From assembly GCA_002900995.3 (NCBI GenBank), contig CM035313.1:310001-374000 (forward strand): a stretch of DNA of 64,000 bases. The letters run 5' to 3'. Source of the DNA: Ganoderma boninense. Its lineage: Eukaryota > Basidiomycota > Agaricomycetes > Polyporales > Polyporaceae. The translations under genes and the position numbers were made by a program. Under the pieces are notes generated by a model that did no database searches, was not told the origin of the DNA, and saw nothing but the letters and a program-made list of their open reading frames with translations. Of the stretch, positions 28,050-38,922 are shown piece by piece (within the stretch, counting starts at the first letter, position 1; each line of letters opens with the position of its first letter).

Positions 28050-29606
28050 CACGAACTCAAACAGAACCAGGATCTCGTTCTGACTTCTCGCGCCTTCGGT
28101 ATGAATGGAACGCCCGAGCAGCTGGAGGGCCGTATGCCTCCCCGGGAGTAATTGCGATGGAGAGAAGATCGCGGTTGCTCGGATCCAGGTGCGGGTGGCG
28201 CGTCCGCGTCCGCGTCCACGCATCCTCTGCATGCAAGAAGCAAGAACGCGGAATCCTCAGGCCGCACAAGACCATGCTCTGCGGCGAGCCCACGATGTCA
28301 GGCTGCTGGCCGCCCGCACTGACGCTAACCTGCTCCAACCGCATCTCAGCCAATGATCATGCGGTTTCGAGACGATGATACGGCGCGCCAGGCAATGTTC
28401 AGTGCTCACCTGCATACACACGTCGGGCGTAAATCCTTCCCGGTGACACACGGTCTCGATAATGCCAGTGGAGAGACTGAAGCCCGACTCTGAGGGCTGG
28501 TCTTCCGAGTCGCTGCATCCGCCGCCTTTCTACCGCTGTAGGCTAGGTCACGAGGAGTAACCGTAACCGCACGCAGCTCCGCGAACAATGTCCACGAGCA
28601 TTGCGCTGGGCTAATTGATACCCCCCCGGGCCCCATGGCCATATGCATCCTGGGCGGAACGCGGAAGGAACGCAGCCCATTGAACATATGCATGCATGTG
28701 CCAGTGCTGATGCAGATGGCTGATGATGCCCATCGTGTTCCGACTTCGACGTCCCGGCTTCTGTTCAGCGTCCTGTGTACGCATGTACACACTAGTACTA
28801 CGTACGTGTGCGACTCGGAGGGCATGCTGGGCATGCACATCCGACCCTGGACGCTGGGACACTGGACGGTGGCAGATCCGTCTGTACGCGCGAGACCGGG
28901 AATTCGCCCACCGCGCCACGACCGACCGTGCACGGGCTCGTCGGCGTTTGCGCGTTCGATTTCGCATGCTCGCGCAGCCACTGTGTGTGCGGAGACGCCC
29001 TCGACGTCGTTGCGGAGCCCACAGGTGGCGCGTCTGAATGTTGAACCCGGCCATGGGTTCGCAGCGGGCGGTAAGGGTGAAGGTGCTTATGGCTATGGAT
29101 GTGGAATGTGGATGTGGTCATTTCCAGCGGAGACTGTAGCTGGGTGGATGGATCATGGTCGGGCCTAGGCACGGAAGGTCCTGGTGAGCTAGGGCCTGTA
29201 AGTAGGAAGGTTCAAAGCATACAGTGTACGTACGTGGCTGGGCCCAGCACTGCAGCAAGGCACGCCCGGCGTACCGAGTGCTAGTGCTACTTACCAGGAG
29301 ACCTTCCTGAACGACCGCGGCGAGCCGTGCCGAGAATGCCAACGGGTGGGCGTCCGGACGCTGATCACAGGGACAGCGGCCTGGGGACCTGGATTCGAGA
29401 CGCTGCGATTGGAGGAAGCAGAGGAAGAAGAGCACGGGCGTCCAGAAGACGGAGTTGACAGTGGTGTACGTACGTATACCGCGTACGTACACAGCGCGCA
29501 TTCGGACGAGCTCCCCTGTACCATACGTGCCTTGCCAGGGCCTAGATGCATCGCAGCCAAACGAAAGCCTCTCAAGGTCGATATCGGGAGGCAGTTTGGC
29601 GGCCAT
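28050..29606 (-). CDS. Weak multi-exon candidate, unknown protein
   Basis: ATG at 29604-29606 begins MAAKLPPDIDLERLSFGCDA and runs to GELVRMRAV before a GTGTACGTAC donor. A CAATCGCAG acceptor near 29413 opens a second exon that ends at a GTAAGTAGC donor near 29300. Possible later exons are at about 28470-28410 (TGIIETVCHREGFTPDVCMQ) and about 28350-28250 (AEMRLEQVSVSAGGQQPDIV, SPQSMVLCGL). The pieces look like exons but cannot be joined with confidence. No family is recognised. Confidence 0.2.
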
Positions 29607-30354
29607 GTTTAAGCTCTCGAGGTCGTGGTTCCGCGTTCAAACTGTGGCCAACGGCCGGAGTCGGGCGCTCATCCTAGCATCCGGCGCTTACGGAGAAGAT
29701 GGGGTTGATGCAAGGCGCTTATGCGAGATCTTTGTGGCGCTCGGCTAAGGGGCTACTTACCGCCCGGATTTCGGATTTTGGATGATGCCAGTGGGGACTG
29801 CGGTGTTTTCAACTTTGTTCCATGACTTGGCGCTCTGGTGGAGTTCGTCCTCGTTTAAAGTCTCCGCCGGACGGCAGTTACCCATTGCAATTCGGAGTGT
29901 GGAGAATGGTTACCAGGCTAGCGTTTGTTAGCTCGGTGAGTGATCGGCGGATGAGTTTGTTGACAGTGACGTCGCATGCTAAGCTTGCAATCGGATAAGT
30001 GGGGAGGGGCGCGCTCCCTTCCAAGCCCATCCCACGTCTATCGACACTCTATCGACGTCCGGAGGATGACTGGTCGCCGGGGCCCACGGATCCATACATC
30101 ATTATGCATGGTGAGCGTCGACGGCCTGACGGAGGCTTTACAAAGTTCCCGCCCGAGACGAACATGAAAAAAAAACATCCCAGGTGACGTTATTTTTGTT
30201 TTCGCAATTTCGCGTTTTCGCCCGCGGCCAGGAACCCACGCGGTTCCCACTACTTGCGATAGTTATTGGATCGGCCGAGCCGGATCAACAGCAAGGTTAC
30301 GCCAGACCTGTGGGCGGAGGCTGTGCACGCCGCCGGCGTGCACCGCGGGCCAGC

Positions 30355-30395
30355 CGTGGACCGAGGTGGACCAGCGTGGACCAGCGTGGACCACG
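30355..30395. repeat. Short tandem repeat, GTGGACCAGC-like unit
   Basis: About four imperfect 10-bp units (CGTGGACCGA, GGTGGACCAG, CGTGGACCAG, CGTGGACCAC) in non-coding DNA. Confidence 0.75.
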
Positions 30396-31080
30396 GTCGC
30401 GGTCGCCACCAGGCCTACGGAGGGGCTTGGAGGCAGCCACCAGCCGTAAAGTGCTTAGCGGCGACGGACAGGACAGGACAAGACCAGGAGAACGGAGGGC
30501 GGAGGTCGGAAGTCGGAAGTCGGAGGACGGGAGGGACGGGCGGACGGTGGGCGCGGGTGGGCCGGTGATGGGGAGGAAATCTGAATCTGCATCGCTGGCG
30601 CGGTGTCACTGTGGGTGAGTAAGTACGGGAGTATCAGTATCAGACAGTGATGGGCCTCCTCTTCTCCATCACAATGTAATCCTCGCCGTGGGACGGCGCG
30701 CGCGGGCTGCTGCCCACCCAGGGCATGGGTTCCTCTCCTTCTCCCGATTGACAATTGCTTGCTTGCCTGTCCTGTCCTGGCCTCGCTCTGACTCGCTCGC
30801 CTTATCCTCGCCCGCCCGCCTTCGCCTCTTCCTCTTCCACTTCCTCTTCTCCCTCTCCGTCCCCTCTTCCCGCCCGCCCTTCGCCTCTCTGCCCGGAGTA
30901 ACGCTTTCCCCGGGACGCTGGTTCTTGGCTCTGCGCTAGTGCCGTAGCTGTACTCTGCCCGTCTTCTTTGCTGCTGTTCCACGTCCTCCTTCCAGGATCT
31001 GAGAACTTCGAGACGCATACCCACGAAAAAAATCACACCCAACGCAGACCCATCTCAAGTCGACCGACCCCGCAAGGACC

Positions 31081-34000
31081 ATGCGCCAACGCCGTAGCCC
31101 AGCCGAGGAGGAGGAGGCGCTCCGCGTCAGCAACGCCATCGACGAGGACCTGAGGGTACGTCTCGTCTCGTCTCGTTCGCCATCGCCATCACGCGTCGAT
31201 CTCAACCTTACCTTACCTCCGTGCCCATCCCGTCCCATCCACGTCCGCGGTGCTGGCAATCTCCATCTCTCCATGCTGTGTTATGCTCTGCTCTCATGCG
31301 CATGCCTCGTCCCACCACCCCACCTCATGCTCCGGCATGACAGCGCGAGCGCGAGACGATGCGGCGGAAGAAATCAAAGAACGTCAAAGGTGCGCCCCCC
31401 CTTCCCCCGCCATCCCTCCCGCCATCTCGGGAGCCCCCACACGTGCCCACGCTCACGCTCACACCCATCTCTCCATCCCTCCATCTCTCCCTTACCCCAT
31501 ACCCCGCGCGGACAGTGATGCTGCTGGGGCAGGCCGAGTCGGGCAAGTCGACGCTGCAGAAGCAGTTCCAGCTGTACTACTCGTCGTCGACGCTCGACGG
31601 CGAGCGCCCCTCCTGGCGGCCCATCGTCTACTTCAACGTCCTCAAGGCCGTCCGCATGATCCTCGACGAGCTCGACTACGAGTTCGGCCTCGGCCCTGGG
31701 GCCTCACCCTCCTCCTCCTCGCCCTCCTCCCCCTCCCTCGCCCACCGCCTCGCCGCGTCCGCCCTCGTCCCCTCAACTTCCGCGTCGACGTGGACGGGAC
31801 ACGCCAGTGGGAGTGGCAGCGGGAGCGGGAGCTCGACGCACTCGCGCGGGCCGACGAACCCGGCGTGGGCGGGCGAGCTCGCGCTGCTGCGCAACAAGCT
31901 GCTGCCGCTCGTCGCGTCCGAGGACGCGCTCGCGTCGGAGCTCTCGGGCGGGATCCACGTCGCGGGCGGGCGCACGGGCGTGTACGTGCGCTCGGGCTGG
32001 CAGGCGCTGACGGGGGGCGGGGGCCGCTCGTGGCCGCTCGCGGACGGGTTCGCCACGGGGGCAAAGGCGGGGGCGCAAGTGCAGTCGGCGGTGACGAACA
32101 TCGTCGCGAAGACGCTCGCGGCGGTCATGGACGAGGTCGAGATGCTGTGGTGGCATCCCGGCGTGCAGGGCTTGCTGAGGGGGAACAAGCTGAAGCTGGA
32201 GGAGTATGCGGCGTTGTGAGTCGTCTGCGTTTTCGGGTTTCGGTTTTCGGTTTTCGGTTCTTTTTTTTTTCTTTTTCTTTCTTTTCGTTCGTTCTTCTTT
32301 GCGGTATTCGTTTCGGAGTAGAGGCGAGCCCGCGCATCCCAAGCCCTGCTGAGCAGGCTGCCTGCGGGAGATCCGGCGGAGGTTTTACTTTTTTGTTGCT
32401 GCTGCAGGGGCTTCGCGCGGGAGCGATGGTGCCTTGGCGGTGGGGCGGGCGGAATGGCCGGGGAAGGCGGAGGTGATACTGACGGTGACGGAATACCGAC
32501 TGACTGACGTTGGCGCGGACAGTTTCCTTGCCAACATTCGACGTATCGCTCAGCCAGACTATCTTCCGTCAAACGGTATGTAGGCGATCCGTGCGCGGAA
32601 GCTCCCCCCTCCCTTCCCCTTTCCTTCCTTCCTTCCCCAGGCGACATTGAATTGCTGACGGAAGATGCGTGATGCGTGATGCGTCGCTGCTTGTGCACAC
32701 ACACAGAGGACATCCTGCACGTGCGGCTGCAGACGATCGGGGTCACGGAGCACGCGTTCGACATCAACCTCGGCGGGACCAACTACAACTGGCTCCTCTA
32801 CGACGTCGGCGGGGCGGTGCGTCCCTCCCTGCTCGATTCGTCCGTTGCCCGTCACCCGTCGCGGAGGCGGGCGGCCTTCTATTCGGAACTGCGTCTGACT
32901 TCTGTTTTCGGCCACACAGCGCGGACAGGCAAGTGTCTTGCTCTCTCTCTCTCAACGTCATTGGCGGGCCCGGGCTAGTGCTAGTGCAAGAGGCTGATCG
33001 CAGACGGGGGCTGTTTTGTTTTGTTTCGGACAGCGACACGCGTGGGTGCCGTTCTTCGACGACGGTAAGTGCGCTTCCGTCCGTCTCATGGGGCCGTCTT
33101 CTGTGTCCCGCTCTTCGCTGTCAGCGTCGCCCGCCCATGTCCGCGTGCGTGCCTGGCTCGGGCTCGGGCTCGGGTTGGGGTGGTGCCCGTGCGGTTGACA
33201 GGCAGCTCGAGCTCGAGTTCGCGTTCGAGTTCTTCTTCCGACTGGTCCGGTGGCCAGCGGAGGGTGCTTAGGGCGAACGACCGCAAGCGGCGAGTGGCTG
33301 AGGGCGCGCGATGGCCGAGCGGCACCGCGAACCGTATCCGACAGCTGCTCGATGGCTCGATGTGCGTGACACCGCATCTGACGTATCCTCGTTCTTCCAC
33401 TCGTTTGTGCAGCGACGGCGATTATCTTCCTGGCCCCCATCAGCGCGTTTGACCAGGTGCGTGCTCGTTTTCTCTAGCCAGGCGCGCCGGGAGGCCCGTA
33501 GTAGAATGGCGCAGTGCGGTGGCTGCTGCCACTCGGCGCGTCTGGCTCTGTCCTCGTGCGCGGTCGCTCATTCTCACTCCGCTCGTTCTACCCTATTTTC
33601 TTCCCGCCAATACACCGTTTCGCCTGCCACTTGTGGCGCGCTGCCTTGCCCCGGTAACCAATCGCGCCGCACTCGTCTGCCCTGGATGCCCGCTCGCGCG
33701 TCGGACCTGGGTGACCGCCGTGCCTGGATACTACACCACCCGGATCGTCGTGGGCCGTGGTGGGACGTGATCCACGATACAGTACCTGGAGGAAGACCCG
33801 CGGACAAACCGGATAGACGACTCGCTGCAGCTGTTCACGGCAATATGCTCCAACAAGCTCCTGTCCAACGCCGCCCTCGTGCTCATGCTCAACAAGGCAC
33901 GTCCTCCTCCTCTTCCCCCCCGCTTTCCTTTCTTTCGTCCTCTCTACTGCAACGTCCATTCTGACCGTGTGTATGGGCGCACACAGACGGACCTGCTCAG

Positions 34001-35403
34001 ACAAAAGCTCGAGTCCGGCATCAAAGTTCGCAAATAGTAAGTCTTCCCCCCCTTCCGCTTCCCATCTCCCGTCTCCCATTGGTATTCTTGGAATGCTTAC
34101 CACCTAAACCTTGCAACTCAACTCTGTTTTCCCCTCCGGCCTTTGCTCGCGTCCTTCTCGCCCCTGCTGCGGCCGATCTGACCCCGCCGTTCATGCGCTC
34201 ATTCGCTCGTTCTCCCGCTCGCTAATCGCTCCCGCTCTCGTCCGTGGTCGCTGCTCGGCTCGTGGTATGCATCTGCGTCCCTGCGACGTCATCTCCTCCC
34301 GAACCGTGGCTTCTTCTCCGTCCCGGGAATCGTCGCACGGCCCGTGGTGCGTCGTGCCTTGGCGCTTGCCCGCGCCCCCGCTTCTCGACTCTTCACACCT
34401 CCGGGAATGGGATGGCAGCATCTCGTCGTACGGGGACCGGCCAAACGAGTTCGAGGAGGTGTCCGAGTACTTCCGCGCGCACTTCATCCAGGTCCACCGC
34501 CGCAAGGACGTCTCCCACAGACCCCTCTACCTGGTGCGTCTCCCGTCGTCACTCGCTGTCTTTTTCTTTCGTGATACCGCCCCCCCGCCCCCCGCCTGTC
34601 GCCTGCTCCCACCGCGCACGCTTGCCTTTATCCTTCTCCTGTCACTTCTTCCCTCGGCCCGCTCGCAGATCCATCACCTCCCCCTTCCCTGTGGCATCCC
34701 TCTTGTTCCTCATTCACATTCCCGAGCCTGGGCTCTGCCGCCGCGACAGTTGCTGACCCGACCCCCTTCTTCCCTCTCCGTCCCCGCAGCATTTCACGTC
34801 CATGCTCGTGCGTATCCCTCCTATTATCATTATCATGCCGTCCTTCCCGCCCTTGCGCGGCGGCCGCTCTCAAGCCCGGGGCTCGGCGCGCTCTCACATT
34901 GCATTTCCTGCGATCGTCCACGCTGACCATGTGCCTCGCTGTCGCTGTCGCTGTCGGTGATTGCAGGACATCAAGGCGACACAGTCGATCATCATCAACG
35001 GTGCGTGTCGTTGACGTCTTCCTTGCCGCTCCTGCCTATTCCGTTCCGTTCTCCTCTGTTCCATCACCTTCGCTTCGCCCGTCCCCCATCCCTGCTTCTC
35101 CTTCGTATGGCCTTTTCTCCGCCTCTTCTCCGCTCGCGCTCGCCCATCCCACCCAGTCGCGTCTTTCTTCTTTTCATCATCTTTCCGCTGTCGCGTTTCG
35201 CTCGTTCTTGCATGGAGGGCGGGCGTCGTGCGCCACGGCCGCTGACTGCGTGCCCGCGCTCGCCGCCCTCCCACGTTCATATTCGAACTCGGGACTCGGA
35301 CTCGAGTCACGTCTTCCTAACCTCACCTCTCGCTTTTTCCCTTCGCTTCGCAGTCGGAGAGGCCATCATGCGCTCGCACCTCACCAAGATCGGCCTCGCG
35401 TAG
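31081..35403 (+). CDS. Divergent heterotrimeric G-protein alpha subunit
   Basis: G-alpha couples receptors to effectors by GTP/GDP cycling. Many small exons are readable: MRQRRSPAEEEEALRVSNAI; RERETMRRKKSKNVK; then VMLLGQAESGKSTLQKQFQL, the P-loop (G1). A helical domain enlarged by roughly 100 residues of Ser/Gly-rich and other sequence follows, then EDILHVRLQTIGVTEHAFDI and the G3 region LLYDVGGA + RGQ + RHAWVPFFDD. Next come ATAIIFLAPISAFDQ, YLEEDPRTNRIDDSLQLFTA, LVLMLNKTDLLRQKLESGI (G4, NKTD), YGDRPNEFEEVSEYFRAHFI, HFTSML-DIKATQSIIIN (G5 zone) and VGEAIMRSHLTKIGLA to TAG 35401-35403. G1 has A where GxGESGKS has G, and the catalytic Gln of DVGGQ is Ala. The N-terminus lacks Gly2 and nearby Cys for lipidation. 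Such divergent G-alphas occur in basidiomycetes. One tiny exon (RGQ) may use a GC donor. Confidence 0.88.
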
Positions 35404-35892
35404 TCCCCTCGTCTCCTCCATCCTTCGCCTTTCGCCTCTGGCTCCAGATGCAACGCAACGTCGACGAACGCGCTGCGACGATGGAGACACAGGGTCGAGA
35501 CGGATACCGGCGTGTGGGGTCGTGGACGTGGACGTGGGTGTGGTGGATACGTGGCTTCTTGGAACCGGGCACTCTCTGTCTCTGTCTCTGTCTCACTCTC
35601 ACTTTACCCTCCGCCTCGTGCCCGCTAATGTTGTCTGTTTGTTGTCTATTTTTTTTCGCATTTCGCATTTCTCATTTCGCTGTTGATATCCCCCGGTCTG
35701 CTGCTGCTGTCCATAGCTCGAGAGTACTAGCTATACCTATAGTACGTACGTGGGGTGTGTCGCTGGGTTGGGTTGGGTTGGGTTGGGTGTAAGATAGCTA
35801 AGTATGTGTATTGTATGCATTGGGATAGGATAAGGATCGGGACTGCCAGGAATTGGGACTGGGATCCAGTAGTAAGCCCGGAGGTGGAAAGG
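35404..35892. other. 3' flank of the G-alpha gene with TTGGG repeat
   Basis: 3' UTR and non-coding sequence. It contains GTGTCTCTGTCTCTGTCTC low complexity near 35575-35600 and a GGGTT tandem array at 35763-35789. No gene is seen. Confidence 0.5.
35763..35789. repeat. Short (GGGTT)n array
   Basis: About five tandem TGGGT/GGGTT units. Telomere-like in look, but not the TTAGGG unit expected in basidiomycetes. Confidence 0.8.
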
Positions 35893-35904
35893 TCGATGGA
35901 AGCC

Positions 35905-36110
35905 GGTGGACTTCACCGATTAACAGTGGATACAGGCGGAGTTCAATGGCAGTAAGCGGACTTTACAGTATGCTACTGGAATTCAATCTCCGTTATCCCA
36001 TTCCGATGTATTCCACTGGCTGTCAATGGAGTACAATGCGGTTAGTACTGTACTACAGTGTAGTGCAGTGTATACTAATGGAGTTCCTTGGAATGCAATG
36101 GACTTCGATA
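35905..36110. repeat. Degenerate TGGA-A/C-TTC motif cluster
   Basis: Repeated short words such as GGTGGACTTCA, GCGGAGTTCAATGG, GCGGACTTTACAG, CTGGAATTCAATC, ATGGAGTTCCTTGGAATG and ATGGACTTCGATAG occur within about 200 bp. They form a subterminal-repeat-like cluster just inside the left candidate end. Confidence 0.55.
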
Positions 36111-36559
36111 GAAAGTAAACAGAAAAGTCAGTAATTACAGTTTGAGTACCATTGGTGGTCATTGTGCAGTACTATTGGCACTAAGTAGCGCTTACCTTGC
36201 CACCTCCTCCCGGACCCACACTTATGATTCTATTCTGTTCATTGAATATATATCAAGCCTCTCTATAAAAGTTTTGGCAGCTTTAAAATATCCCTACTAT
36301 TGTATATTTACCTTGTTGGAATAACTTGTACCCTCTGCAGACATACACAATCTGAACCAGTGCGCCCTTTTCTCAGCCTGAGCCTGCTATCTAGCACCTT
36401 CCTAGTCGCCAATGTATGAGCTCAAATGTATTACCTCTACTGAAAATAAACAATGATGCTATATATGTTTATACAAAGCAAGAATTATTATACTACTACA
36501 TGGAGCCTATATATACTTTTAAGGTAAAAATACAACACACAGGAATCTGAAGCATTGGA

Positions 36560-38847
36560 CTACATTTCTTCCTCTGCCCTATTCCAAAACTCCTCACCTA
36601 ACTCCTGGTTTTGTTTTCTCATTCTGTCTTCAACCTCTTCACCATGAATTAAAAATAAAACATGGACAAAGAAGTCATAGTTCACATCTGTCATTGACCG
36701 CATTAAACCTTCATACCCACTAAGCCAAGCATTGAAGTGTTCAGCTGTTTCTGTGTCAAATGCTCGGGCAAGGTGAGTGCGGTTGTTGTCATCAACGACA
36801 GAGTGAACTAGATCGGGTTGAGATCCATCTTCAGGGACTGGATTGCAGTAGCGGCGACAAAGTATATCAGTTGCTTTGTGACCTATGTAGTGCCACGCAT
36901 CAACAATAAACTTTGTGGCACCAATCCAGGTGTCTTCAGGGTTCTGAGTAACTATATGGCGCAAAAGATCACATGCATCGTCAAATGCTATGAAGCTTGG
37001 ACGAAGATCATGTTGATCTGCGGGCCATGTCCGGTTCAGGATGTCAAGGACCTGAGAAGAGCTTTCAGATTTGTAGCACTTTCCCCACCCAATAGGCATC
37101 CCGCAAGCCCACTGGATAGTCTCAAGGCAGTAGGTAGATTTCGCACGGAATGTGTGAACCACCTCATTTCCTGGAGTACCATCTAGAGCTGGGAGCTGAA
37201 CATTGAGTGTTGGTCTATGGCCTCCTTCTTCAGCATTAGCAGTTGCCTGCTGCTGCCTCCGGACGACTCGTTGAACTCCTGGAAAAGACAAATGTTTGAA
37301 GCGACCTTCCCACTGGGTATGCCAAGCACGATGAGTGTCGAGGTCACAAGTGACCTCACCTGGCTCAGCAGGCCGACCACATCCAACTATTCCACAGCCA
37401 TCTCGAGCATCAAGATGGTCAGCACAGAAGCGGCCTCGACGATAGTCAACAAGTGGTTTGCGACAGTCATCAAAGGCACATTTCTACACCATAATAAATG
37501 TTGTTAATAAGAATACAAGATCACAATATTCTCAGCTTACCTGGTGTGTGATAGTCTTGCCGTCCATTACAGCCAGCCGGACATACCCTCGGGTTTGACC
37601 AGCTTCCATAGGTTGGTGGATGTTTGGTGGAGGAGGCATCTCGGGAGGGAGACCTAAAACTGGCTGCTGATCATTAGGTGCAGCTGCCAGTTGCTCATCC
37701 TAGAGAGAAGTTCTAAGAGAGAAATTAAGGTATTAATATGAGAAAGGGGCCTACCTGAACTCCAAACCCCACTATTGAATCTGGATGAACGTCCTGAGGA
37801 ATTGCGCCCTCACGTTCAAGATCTGCATAGTATCTTTTGATATGAGTACACTCTGTGCACCCATGATACATTGCACTAGGGAGAATTCCGCCGTCTACTC
37901 CAATACACTCTCTCACTGATTGAGCGAGTGTGGCAGAGTTGGGGTGAGCAGGTATAGAAAAGTTCTCGTGCTTGCTATGGGCTATGAGGAGACGACGGGA
38001 GAAGTGCTCAAGGTAAAGGCGTTGAGACTGGCGGTTGGTGAGAAGTGGCTCTTCTGGTAGAAGACAGTTGACGTAGTTGGCGAAGTTCGACCAGCCAGAG
38101 CGGAAGTTGGTGAGAGCATGCTCTTGCATCCATGCAACACGGCGTTCAGCCCATATGCCATGCTTTGAGATTCGAAGATACCGGGCATTGTAGTCCAGCT
38201 GCTGGCGACGGGTTTGAGTATTTGGAATGGGATATGTGAAAGAATCCGGGTAGTAGTCTGCCCGACACTCAATGCAATGTGCAATATACAACGATGCCTC
38301 GCGCCACCGCAGATCAGACGTCAACACCTTGACAGTCTGAGGATGAACACGTCTGCGGAGAGAATGACGGGGTAGCGCTGCATCACGGTGAATACATTCG
38401 GTGTGTGTGGTGCAGAGAACAAGAGGAGGGAGGGGTAGTGAACTTGGCGCAGTCACGGTCTCTGGCTCGATGCCGAGTAGCTCATATAGGAGCTCGATGT
38501 CGACATGCATACCTTGGCTGGTGTCCTTGGCCTCTCTCTCGCCTAGCCCTTCCTCCATCACATTCCTGAACACAATATCGTCCTGAGCGGCCCTCCTGAG
38601 TGATTTTTCGACGCTTTTGGACCATGCAGTCAAAGCCGGCTGCCGAGGTTCCTGACGTTGCCGCTGGTGAAGGCGCCACAAGGGCCAGAGGGAGACTAAG
38701 GCTGCGAGAAGGTACAGAGCTCAGGTGGAAGTGAAATCTGGCAGAAAATAAGTCTGCAAGATGAATGAAAGGTCGCGAGAGGTCGACTGCATGATGGGGG
38801 TTGGAAATGGAGTCGTTGAGTGGTAGACAGGTGCTCCGGTGCACCAT
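36560..38847 (-). CDS. KDZ-associated CxC5/CxC6 cysteine-cluster protein
   Basis: Probable start ATG 38845-38847 (MVHRSTCLPLNDSISNPHHA). After an intron ending CTTCTCGCAG (about 38695) comes a long exon with LTAWSKSVEKSLRRAAQDD and the CxC5 region (VKVLTSDLRWREASLYIAHC, ECRADYYPDSFTYPIPN, ISKHGIWAERRVAWMQEHAL). A short exon with RGYVRLAVMDGKTITHQ follows. The CxC6 cluster has spaced cysteines (KCAFDDCRKPLVDYRRGRFC, GCGIVGCGRPAEPGEVTCDL, HRAWHTQWEGRFKHLSFPGV). The last exon has FIAFDDACDLLRHIVTQNPE, KFIVDAWHYIGHKATDILC and ends EFWNRAEEEM at 36560. These clusters are described as associated with KDZ transposases; their role is unknown, and zinc or DNA binding is an inference. All exons are open, so the copy may be intact. 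The DNA is less GC-rich than neighbouring genes. Confidence 0.85.
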
Positions 38848-38922
38848 AAGTCCCCAATTACTAAGCACACACGGGATAGCAAGAACATAATGTATAACAA
38901 TTACATTGAAGTGCGTTGAACT

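Larger units (their letters stand above)
27324..31080. other. Gene-poor interval upstream of the G-alpha gene
   Basis: No gene is firmly supported. The weak minus-strand candidate at 28050-29606 is listed separately. A tandem repeat of GTGGACCAGC-like units lies at about 30355-30395 and a purine repeat GGAAGTCGGAAGTCGGAGG at about 30505-30530. From 30730 to 30900 the plus strand is strongly pyrimidine-rich, typical of a fungal promoter/leader before the G-alpha gene. Confidence 0.45.

Noticed and set aside
31250..32782. Very long open frames on both strands within the G-alpha gene (up to 408 codons)
   Set aside because: They arise from the GC-rich helical-domain exon; only one frame carries the G-protein motifs in register with the splice sites.
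35763..35789. Telomere or interstitial telomeric repeat
   Set aside because: The unit is GGGTT, not TTAGGG, and there are only about five copies in a gene-bearing region.
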